12,623 bases of DNA. Source: UBA5272 sp964577625. Lineage in GTDB: Bacteria > Patescibacteriota > Minisyncoccia > Phycocordibacterales > UBA5272. The notes under the pieces were generated by a model, which made no database searches, was not told the origin of the DNA, and saw only the letters and a program-made list of their open reading frames with translations. The stretch covers positions 1 through 12,623 of the forward strand of contig CAZNZP010000017.1 of assembly GCA_964577625.1 (NCBI GenBank), given 5' to 3'. Every line of letters begins with the position of its first letter. Position 1 is the stretch's first letter. This document shows positions 5,757 through 12,180 of this stretch, piece after piece. The position numbers were made by a program, and so were the translations under genes.

Positions 5757-7520
5757 ATGACTTTACTTGAAATTATTAAAAAAGAATTAGAAAAAACAAT
5801 TATCAATTTAGAATATATTTCTTGGGATGGGGAAGTGAGATTTGATGTCTCATTTATTGATGAAGCGAATGCAAAATTTGGAGACATCTCTACCAATCTC
5901 GCTATGGTACTCTCTAAAGAAATAACTAAAGACACAAAAAGTGTAGCTGAAGACATAAAATCTGCTTTAGAAAAATCTGAAGACTTTTCTAAAATGGTAA
6001 AAAATATAGAGATTGCTCCAAACGGATTTATCAATTTCTTTTTAAGCGAAGAATTTTTAATCAAAGAAATAAGTAGAGTCGCAGACCTAGATTTCGTAGA
6101 GACGAAATTCACTAACAAAAAAGTTTTAGTAGAGCATTCTTCCCCAAACCTTTTTAAGCCATTTCACCTCGGGCACTTAATGAATAATATTGTCGGTGAA
6201 AGTATTGTGAAGATGATGAAAGCAAGTAAAGCAGATCTACGAGTCATGTCTTTCCCGTCTGATATATCTATCGGTATTGCTAAAGCAATTTTCATTTTAA
6301 AAAATAAAGAAAGTTGGTCTTTCTTTAATAAAGATATTATTGAGACTTTGGGTGAGGCATATACTGAAGGGGTGAAATTTTATGAAGAAAATATTCCAAG
6401 AAGAGAAGAAATTAAAAAGATTGCCAGAAATCTTTTTGAAAGAAATGAAGAGACTGAAGATTATCGTATTTACTCTAAAGCTAAAGAAGTAAATATTGAA
6501 TATTTTGAAAAAATAGTTTCCATGCTCGGCACAAAATTTGATAATTTAATTTACGAATCGGAAGCTGGTCTACGTGGAGAAGAGATTGTGAAATCTCATG
6601 TGAATAAAGAATCTGAAAAAGAGATTTTTGAAATTGGTGAAGAGGGGGCTATTGTTTTTGATACAAAAAGAAGAAAAAATAATGAGACAGATGAGACTAT
6701 TAAAAGTGTCTTTATAAACAGTGAAGGATATCCGACTTATGAAGCCAAAGATCTCGGTCTTTTAGATTTAAAATATAGATATTTTCCATTTGATTACAAT
6801 TTTTTTGTGACAGATAATGAGCAAGTGCCGCACTTTGAAGTAGTTTTGACTGCTGCTAAAGAATTGGGTGGTGACTTTGCAAAAATTGCAGAAAAAAGTG
6901 AACACATTCCACATGGAAGATTAAATTTGAAAGGGGAAAGAATGTCTAGCCGTCTTGGAAATATTTTAACTGTAGAAGAAACTTTAGAAATTGTAAACAA
7001 AAAAGCCGAAGAACGGCTTTCTGAAAAGACAAATGATATAACTGGATTAGAAAAAGAAAGTTTGATTAAAAATATTTCTCTTTCTGCACTTCGTATAGCT
7101 ATTCTTAAATCAAAACCTGGTTTAAATATTGATTTTGATTTTGAAACCTCTTTAAGCTTTGATGGGGCGACGGGTCCATACCTACTTTATACTTACGCTA
7201 GAGCAAATTCTCTTTTGGAAAAGGTGGAAGATGTGAAAGAAGAAAAAATAATTGTTGGAGAAAACAATTTATCTCTTATCAAAAAGATTATTCAATTTGA
7301 AGCGTCAGCTAAAAAAGGAATTGAAGAGTTAGCACCACAAGCTATAGTTAAATATCTTTTTGAGCTTTCACAAGCTTTCAATACTTTTTATGCGAAAGAA
7401 AAAATTGTGACTGACGATGAAAAATCTACAGCTTCCAATTTAGCTTTAGTCAAAGATTTCTTAAAAGTATTTAAATTAGCTTTAAATATGATTGGAATAG
7501 AGGAGGTGGTAAGGATGTAA
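5757..7520 (+). CDS. argS: Arginyl-tRNA synthetase
   Basis: A class I synthetase that charges tRNA-Arg. Its 587 residues are a normal length. Domains in order: N-terminal Add-1/tRNA D-loop domain (about 1-95, with FGDISTNLAMVLSK 41-54); catalytic Rossmann fold with the HIGH-type FHLGH (136-140) in VEHSSPNLFKPFHLGHLMN; the KMSKS-equivalent ERMSSRLGN (394-402); and the DALR anticodon-binding domain (about 463-587), marked by GATGPYLLYTYARANSLL (470-487) and SQAFNTFYAKEKI. Two departures from the common bacterial form: MSSRKG is MSSRLG, and the GDWGTQFG block after HIGH is replaced by SFPSDISIGIAKAI (165-178), resembling the DIGLHVAKAI variant. Transcription appears independent, after the tmk terminator; no terminator was seen after the gene. 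Confidence 0.97.
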   Translation: MTLLEIIKKELEKTIINLEYISWDGEVRFDVSFIDEANAKFGDISTNLAMVLSKEITKDTKSVAEDIKSALEKSEDFSKMVKNIEIAPNGFINFFLSEEFLIKEISRVADLDFVETKFTNKKVLVEHSSPNLFKPFHLGHLMNNIVGESIVKMMKASKADLRVMSFPSDISIGIAKAIFILKNKESWSFFNKDIIETLGEAYTEGVKFYEENIPRREEIKKIARNLFERNEETEDYRIYSKAKEVNIEYFEKIVSMLGTKFDNLIYESEAGLRGEEIVKSHVNKESEKEIFEIGEEGAIVFDTKRRKNNETDETIKSVFINSEGYPTYEAKDLGLLDLKYRYFPFDYNFFVTDNEQVPHFEVVLTAAKELGGDFAKIAEKSEHIPHGRLNLKGERMSSRLGNILTVEETLEIVNKKAEERLSEKTNDITGLEKESLIKNISLSALRIAILKSKPGLNIDFDFETSLSFDGATGPYLLYTYARANSLLEKVEDVKEEKIIVGENNLSLIKKIIQFEASAKKGIEELAPQAIVKYLFELSQAFNTFYAKEKIVTDDEKSTASNLALVKDFLKVFKLALNMIGIEEVVRM

Positions 7521-7524
7521 TATC

Positions 7525-7553
7525 TCTTGACAAAAGTATAAAGTTTTGATAAT
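7525..7553 (+). promoter_or_regulatory. Strong candidate promoter TTGACA-17-TAATCT
   Basis: A consensus TTGACA (7525-7530) is 17 bp from TAATCT (7548-7553). The predicted start is near 7560, about 37 nt before the small gene at 7597. It is the best -35 box in the window. Confidence 0.65.
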
Positions 7554-7596
7554 CTGTGTTTAGAAACATTTTTTTAATCATAAAATTATTGTAAAC

Positions 7597-7845
7597 ATGG
7601 CACTTTATTGTATTTCTAAAAAATCCAAGTCCGGAAAGTATTTTATTTTTGGTTGGGATGAATATAAAGAAGAGAAATTCTTTGGATTCATAAAAAACCC
7701 CGAAACCCCAAAAAGCTCCTTAAAAGAAGAGTCTCCAAACACTGAGTTATTTATAACGGAAATTCACAGTGAAGCTGTAAAACTTAAAAAGCAGCTTCAG
7801 GAGAAATTTCCATTTAGAATTTTTGTCCGGACGATTGAAGAATAA
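7597..7845 (+). CDS. Small protein of unknown function (82 aa)
   Basis: I do not recognise the family. The protein is soluble (no transmembrane stretch or signal peptide) and strongly charged. It begins with aromatic-rich beta-like segments (ALYCISKKSKSGKYFIFGWDEYKEEKFFGFI, residues 2-32). A polar loop with NPETPKSS and SPNTEL follows. A Lys/Gln-rich predicted helix comes next (HSEAVKLKKQLQEKFP, 57-72), then a final strand (FRIFVRTIEE). The single Cys is C5. The gene is a self-contained unit: a near-consensus promoter before it and a hairpin terminator 25 bases after it. Codon use matches its neighbours. The arrangement argues that it is a real, expressed gene. It lies between argS and the ileS leader, but nothing in the sequence ties it to tRNA charging. 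Confidence 0.75.
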   Translation: MALYCISKKSKSGKYFIFGWDEYKEEKFFGFIKNPETPKSSLKEESPNTELFITEIHSEAVKLKKQLQEKFPFRIFVRTIEE

Positions 7846-7870
7846 TCTTCAATCATTTAAAGGTATTTTT

Positions 7871-7897
7871 AAAACTCTCCTTGTCGGGGAGTTTTTT
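7871..7897 (+). terminator. Rho-independent terminator of the 82-aa gene
   Basis: AAAACTCTCC (7871-7880) pairs with GGGGAGTTTT (7886-7895) around TTGTC, followed by more T. It isolates the small gene from the ileS T-box leader. Confidence 0.85.
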
Positions 7898-7911
7898 ATT
7901 TGGGTTAAATA

Positions 7912-7920
7912 TGTTAATAT
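7912..7920 (+). promoter_or_regulatory. Candidate extended -10 promoter of the ileS T-box transcript
   Basis: TGTTAATAT, TGn plus TAATAT. The predicted RNA start is near 7927-7928, exactly where the first leader helix (AAGCTT) begins. That start would make the whole leader about 190 nt. Confidence 0.5.
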
Positions 7921-7927
7921 TATAAAA

Positions 7928-8096
7928 AAGCTTGGAAGGAGCTAATCACTCTGGAGCTTGGGAAGAAAGTGAAAACGAGTAGACCCCATAAAATGAAGCT
8001 ATAAATCAAGGTGGTACCGCGCTTGGTACGCCAAAGCGAAAGCGGCGGCGATAAAGATCAATCGCCCTTGGCTAAAGTCTTGGGTGGTTTTGTTTT
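7928..8096 (+). promoter_or_regulatory. T-box riboswitch controlling ileS(-recO)
   Basis: The T-box sequence AAGGTGGTACCGCG is at 8008-8021. Its antiterminator is textbook: AAGG (8008-8011) pairs with CCTT (8066-8069), extended by C8007-G8070; the 7-nt bulge TGGTACC (8012-8018) is left free; GCG (8019-8021) pairs with CGC (8063-8065). In UGGN the N is U, matching an A discriminator base as expected for tRNA-Ile. The terminator reuses the CGCCC segment. Stem I looks tiny: AAGCT (7928-7932) pairs with AGCTT (7955-7959), and GGAG/CTCT (7938-7941/7949-7952) close a 7-nt loop CTAATCA holding an ATC (Ile) triplet at 7945-7947. The segment 7959-7988 may form a second stem (TGGG/CCCA) with GAA and AGTA strands like a loop-E/S-turn. 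T-box identity is firm; the Stem I model and specifier are inference. Uncharged tRNA-Ile should promote readthrough into ileS. Confidence 0.92.
8060..8096 (+). terminator. T-box terminator hairpin
   Basis: AATCGCCC (8060-8067) pairs with GGGTGGTT (8082-8089, two G-U pairs), with an inner GGC/GTC stem and TAAA loop, followed by TTGTTTT. It shares bases 8063-8069 with the antiterminator, so the two folds exclude each other. Confidence 0.75.
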
Positions 8097-8120
8097 ATCA
8101 ATTCAATCAAATTTAAAAAT

Positions 8121-11100
8121 ATGGAAAATAAAAATAAATCAATAAATGAAAAAGAATTAGAGGTTTTGAAATTTTGGAATGAAAATCAAATTTTTGAAAA
8201 ATCTCTAATCAATACCAAAAAAGAAAAAGGGGATAATAATTATACTTTTTATGACGGACCTCCTTTTGCGACAGGTCTTCCTCATCACGGGCATCTTTTA
8301 GCTAGTACTATAAAAGATGCTATTCCCCGTTTTCAAACTATGAATGGAAAATATGTGAGAAGAGTTTGGGGATGGGATTGTCATGGACTTCCGATTGAAA
8401 ATTTGATTGAAAATAAATTTAATTTAAATTCCAGAAAAGATATTGAAGAATTTGGTATTGATAAATTTAATCAAGCTGCCAAAGAAAGCGTCCTAACTTA
8501 TGAAAAAGAGTGGAAAGAAATTATTCCAAGATTTGGTCGTTGGGTAGATATGAAAAATTCTTACAAGACTATGGATAGATCTTTTATTGAGTCTGTTTGG
8601 TGGACATTCGCTGAATTGGCTAAAAAAGATTTAGTCTTTGAGGGGTATAAAAGTATGCATATATGTCCTCGCTGTGAGACCACTCTTGCTCAATCAGAAG
8701 TAGCACAAGGATATAAAGATTTGACTGATATTTCAGTGACAGCTAAATTTGAATTGGTAGATGAACCAAATACTTTCGTCTTGGCTTGGACGACAACTCC
8801 TTGGACTTTGCCTGGCAATGTAGCTTTAGCAGTAAATGTAGAAGTGGAATATGTAAAAGTTAAAGTGGAGACTGGCGAGCAGTTTATTTTAGCTAAAGAA
8901 AGAGTTTCTGAAGTGATGAAAGAAAACACATTTGAAGTGGTAGAAGAATTTTTAGGAAAAGAATTAGTAGGTAAAAAATATAAGCCAGTCTTTGATTATT
9001 ATTTAGATAAAAATTTAGAAAATAAAGAAAATCTCTATACTATAGTCGGAGCACTTTTTGTGACTTTGGATACAGGTACAGGTATTGTGCATATTGCTCC
9101 AGCTTTTGGAGAAGATGACTTGGTCTTGGGACGAGAAAAATCTTTACCAATTATTAAACATGTGGAATTTAATGGAGATTTCTCAAAAGAAGTGAAAGAC
9201 TTCGCAGGTATGAAAGTAAAAACTGCTGAGGATAATCAGTCTGCTGATATTGCGATATTAAAAAATCTTTCAGAAAGAAATTTGATTTTCTCAAAAGAAA
9301 AATTGGTTCATGCATATCCTACTTGTTGGCGTTGTGAGACTCCTCTTTTAAACTATGCGACAAGCTCTTGGTTTATAGATGTACCAAAGATTAAAAATAA
9401 TTTAATAAAAACTAATTCCAAAATTAATTGGATACCAGAAAATATTCGTGACGGAAGATTTGGTAAATGGTTGGAAGGAGCAAGAGAGTGGGCGGTTTCT
9501 AGAAGTCGTTATTGGGGAGCGCCACTTCCAATTTGGAAAGAAGTAGATGGAGACGAAGTGAAAATTATCGGCTCTCTTAAAGAATTAGCGGAAAACAATG
9601 TAGTTAAACCAAAAAATGAATATTATTTTATGCGCCACGCAGAAGCACATCACAATGTGAATCGTGTGCAAGATTCATCTATGGATGAAAATAATGGTCT
9701 AACTGAAGAAGGGGTAAAACAAGTAGAAGAAGCTAAAAAGAATTGTAAAATGAATTTTGATTTAATAGTCTCTTCTCCATTTCCAAGAACCAAAATGACA
9801 GCTGAAGTGATGGCTGGAGACAAAAAAGATGAAATTATTTACGATGACCATTTTAGAGAAATAGGTTTTGGAAAATTTGATGGTAAATCTGAAAAAGAAA
9901 TGTTGGAATATTATGGAGACAGGTTTTTAAGTTTTAAAACAAGATTTGGAGGTGAGGAATCTCGTAAAGATGTGGCTGCTAGAATGATGAAAGGAATTTT
10001 GAATTTGGAAGAAAAATATGAAGGTAAAAAAATCTTAATCGTTTCTCATAGGACACCGATTCAAACAGCTTTAGGATCTGGAGGGTTGTATACAGAAGAA
10101 GAGCTTGTAGCAGATTCTCTTTGTGAAAATCCAAAATATTATCCAAAGAATGTTCAAGTTGTAAAACTAGATTTAAAGATGGTCCCAAGAGATGAGACTG
10201 GGGCAATTAATATGCATAGACCATATATTGATCAGGTCGTCCTGCAAAGTTCAAAAGGAAAAGAAATGAAAAGAGTTGAATATGTTTTCGATTGCTGGTT
10301 TGAATCTGGTTCAATGCCTTATGCTCAATTTCATTATCCATTTGAAAATAAAAAATTATTTAAAGACAATTTCCCAGCAGATTTTATTGCTGAAGGACTT
10401 GATCAGACTAGAGGGTGGTTTTATTCTCTACTTAATATCGGAGTTAGTTTGTTTGGAAAAGCTCCTTATAAAAATGTGATAGTGAATGGATTACTTTTAG
10501 CAGCTGATGGAGAAAAAATGAGTAAGAGTAAAAATAATTACACTGACCCGATGGTTCTTGTAGAAAAATTTGGAGCTGACGCTTTCAGATATTCTTTACT
10601 TTCTTCTCCAGTAGTGACAGCAGAGAATACACCTTTCATAGATAGTAGTGTGGAAGAGGTTTATAAAAAAATTGTATCTAAATTGGAAAATGTTTTAAGT
10701 TTTTATGAAATGACTAAAGATGAAAATCTCACCACTGCTTTTTCTGAAAACCTAAATGAAAAAAGAATGAGGAATATGATAAAAGAGAGTCCGCTTGATA
10801 GCTGGATCTTTGCCAGATTTAATTCTGTTTTAGAAAACACTACAAAGATGATGGGTGTTTATAGACTTGATTCGGCTACCCGCCCATTTGAAAAGTTTAT
10901 TGATGATCTTTCTACTTGGTGGCTACGCCGCTCTAGAGAAAGATTGAAAGGGGAAGGAGAGGAAAAAGAAGTAGCTCAATTTACTCTCTTCAAAATCTTA
11001 ACTGAATTTTCTAAAATCATCGCTCCGTTTATGCCATTTATCGCAGAAAGAGTTTATCAATCTGTCAGTCTAGAAAATGAAAAAGCCAAAGAATCTGTAC

Positions 11101-11585
11101 ATCTTGAAGCTTGGCCAGAAATTTTTGTAGAAATCAAAAATGAAGTTTTAGGAGAAATAGAAGAAGCGAGAGAGGTGGTGACTGAGCTTCTCATGATTAG
11201 ACAAAAAAATAATATTCCAGTTCGTCAGCCATTAGCTACAGCATTCATTAATAAAAATATTAAAGAAAAATATTTGAATATTATTTCTGAAGAGTTGAAT
11301 GTTAAAAAAATAGAAGTAAAACTTGATGGAGAAAATAGTTTAGACTTAACTTTGACTGAAGAGCTGAAAAGGGAAGGGGAATATAGAGAATTTTCAAGAA
11401 AGGTAAAAGATTTAAGAAAAGAGAAAAATCTCACCCCGAATGATAGTGTTTCTTTGTTAGTCAAAGCAACCAAAGAAAGAATAGGTTTGATCAAGTCTTT
11501 TGAAGAGGAAATAAAAAAGGATACCAAGCTTTCTGAAATCAAATATGAAGAATCTGAGAAAGAAGAGTTGAATCTTTTAAAATAA
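8121..11585 (+). CDS. ileS: Isoleucyl-tRNA synthetase (type 2) with an internal histidine-phosphatase domain
   Basis: It charges tRNA-Ile in the cytoplasm. The 1,154 residues exceed the usual length of around 1,000 because of an insertion. In order: HIGH-type LPHHGHLL (53-60); CPRC (182-185) and CWRC (402-405), the paired zinc knuckle of Thermus/eukaryote-type IleRS; the CP1 editing domain with TTTPWTLPGN (224-233) and GTGIVHIAPAFGEDD (319-333); WGAPLPIW (465-472); a histidine-phosphatase domain (about 498-686); HRPYIDQ (699-705); the second Rossmann half with GWFYSLL; KMSKS (799-803); the anticodon-binding domain from about 891 (WWLRRSRERLKGEG 933-946); and a C-terminal domain (about 1060-1154, ELKREGEYREFSRKVKDLRK). 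The cysteines expected for a second zinc site around 474 and 710 are missing. Motifs are intact and in frame on both sides, so this is a true fusion. A T-box precedes the gene and recO follows. Confidence 0.97.
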   Translation: MENKNKSINEKELEVLKFWNENQIFEKSLINTKKEKGDNNYTFYDGPPFATGLPHHGHLLASTIKDAIPRFQTMNGKYVRRVWGWDCHGLPIENLIENKFNLNSRKDIEEFGIDKFNQAAKESVLTYEKEWKEIIPRFGRWVDMKNSYKTMDRSFIESVWWTFAELAKKDLVFEGYKSMHICPRCETTLAQSEVAQGYKDLTDISVTAKFELVDEPNTFVLAWTTTPWTLPGNVALAVNVEVEYVKVKVETGEQFILAKERVSEVMKENTFEVVEEFLGKELVGKKYKPVFDYYLDKNLENKENLYTIVGALFVTLDTGTGIVHIAPAFGEDDLVLGREKSLPIIKHVEFNGDFSKEVKDFAGMKVKTAEDNQSADIAILKNLSERNLIFSKEKLVHAYPTCWRCETPLLNYATSSWFIDVPKIKNNLIKTNSKINWIPENIRDGRFGKWLEGAREWAVSRSRYWGAPLPIWKEVDGDEVKIIGSLKELAENNVVKPKNEYYFMRHAEAHHNVNRVQDSSMDENNGLTEEGVKQVEEAKKNCKMNFDLIVSSPFPRTKMTAEVMAGDKKDEIIYDDHFREIGFGKFDGKSEKEMLEYYGDRFLSFKTRFGGEESRKDVAARMMKGILNLEEKYEGKKILIVSHRTPIQTALGSGGLYTEEELVADSLCENPKYYPKNVQVVKLDLKMVPRDETGAINMHRPYIDQVVLQSSKGKEMKRVEYVFDCWFESGSMPYAQFHYPFENKKLFKDNFPADFIAEGLDQTRGWFYSLLNIGVSLFGKAPYKNVIVNGLLLAADGEKMSKSKNNYTDPMVLVEKFGADAFRYSLLSSPVVTAENTPFIDSSVEEVYKKIVSKLENVLSFYEMTKDENLTTAFSENLNEKRMRNMIKESPLDSWIFARFNSVLENTTKMMGVYRLDSATRPFEKFIDDLSTWWLRRSRERLKGEGEEKEVAQFTLFKILTEFSKIIAPFMPFIAERVYQSVSLENEKAKESVHLEAWPEIFVEIKNEVLGEIEEAREVVTELLMIRQKNNIPVRQPLATAFINKNIKEKYLNIISEELNVKKIEVKLDGENSLDLTLTEELKREGEYREFSRKVKDLRKEKNLTPNDSVSLLVKATKERIGLIKSFEEEIKKDTKLSEIKYEESEKEELNLLK
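9612..10178 (+). other. Histidine-phosphatase domain inserted in IleRS (residues about 498-686)
   Basis: The inserted segment has the whole branch-1 histidine-phosphatase set. EYYFMRHAEAHHN (500-512) gives R505 and the phospho-acceptor H506. NGLTEEGVKQVEEA (525-538) matches the conserved LTxxGxxQ helix. SSPFPRTKMTAEVM (551-564) supplies R556. HFREIGFGKFDG (577-588) supplies the acid/base E580. KILIVSHRTPIQTAL (637-651) supplies the second His, H643. Nothing catalytic is missing, so it is probably active. Its N- and C-termini lie close together in the family fold, which suits insertion into a loop. Substrate unknown. Confidence 0.92.
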
Positions 11586-11588
11586 TTC

Positions 11589-12170
11589 ATGGCGATTGAA
11601 AAGTATACAACCGAAGCTTTTATTTTAAAGCAATATGAACAAGGGGAGAATGATTTAGTCTACAAAGTTTGGACTAAAGATTTTGGTATTATTTTCGCTT
11701 TAGCTAGATCTATAAGAAAAGTAAATGCCAAGCTTCGTCCCAATACTAAAAAGAATGATTTCTTAGTGATGACGTTAGTTAAAGGAAAAGAGGTGTGGAG
11801 ATTAACTGGCGCAGAAGAATCAAAAGATAAACTTTTTTTAAATCAATATGCTTTGGAAACAAAAAAAATAATTGCTGAAGCTGTAGATAAATTCGTAGAA
11901 GAAAAAAAGACCTATAAAAAACTTTTTGAAAAATTAAAAAGTTTATTACTAGAAGATGGTGGGGAGATTTTTGAAATACAAAAGCTTCGACTTTTAATTT
12001 ACTATTTAGTCTTGGTAGATACTGGGTACGCTGATGCAATGAAAATTGGAGTAAAAGATTTAGAGGAATACAAAACTTTTAGTATAAAAGATTTTTACAC
12101 TCATTTGATTTTGAATGAAGGCGAAGTGAAAGAACATATAGCTTTCGTGCTTAAAAATAGCATGTTATAA
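11589..12170 (+). CDS. recO: DNA repair protein RecO (short, zinc-free form)
   Basis: RecO anneals DNA and loads RecA on SSB-coated gaps together with RecR. The N-terminal OB-fold (about 1-75) carries the family pattern: TTEAFILKQYEQGENDLVYKVWTKDFG (7-33), ALARSIRKVNAKLRP (37-51) and GKEVWRLTGAEE (66-77). The helical domain follows (about 83-193). At 193 residues it is shorter than the typical length of about 240, and it has no cysteine, so the zinc finger of many RecO proteins is absent. It begins 3 bases after the ileS stop (TAA at 11583-11585) with no terminator between, so it is probably co-transcribed and under the ileS T-box. Similarity is recognisable but weak over the C-terminal half. 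Its TAA stop overlaps the candidate -10 of the next gene. Confidence 0.85.
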   Translation: MAIEKYTTEAFILKQYEQGENDLVYKVWTKDFGIIFALARSIRKVNAKLRPNTKKNDFLVMTLVKGKEVWRLTGAEESKDKLFLNQYALETKKIIAEAVDKFVEEKKTYKKLFEKLKSLLLEDGGEIFEIQKLRLLIYYLVLVDTGYADAMKIGVKDLEEYKTFSIKDFYTHLILNEGEVKEHIAFVLKNSML

Positions 12171-12171
12171 T
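12163..12171 (+). promoter_or_regulatory. Candidate extended -10 promoter overlapping the recO stop
   Basis: TGTTATAAT: TGn plus a perfect TATAAT. The predicted RNA start is near 12178, only about 3 nt before the ATG at 12181, so the mRNA would be nearly leaderless. Confidence 0.5.
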
Positions 12172-12180
12172 ATTTTTAAT

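Noticed and set aside
8022..8036. TTGG-TACG-CCAA hairpin considered as an independent regulatory element
   Set aside because: It lies within the loop closed by the antiterminator GCG/CGC helix and is best read as part of the T-box.
9522..10289. The IleRS phosphatase insertion as an assembly chimera or frameshift artefact
   Set aside because: The frame is continuous, codon use matches the flanks, the junctions fall in a natural loop between conserved IleRS motifs, and IleRS sequence resumes without loss of core motifs. It cannot be fully excluded without relatives.
10276..10479. Plus-strand open frame inside ileS in another frame
   Set aside because: It overlaps the conserved second Rossmann half of IleRS and encodes no recognisable motif.
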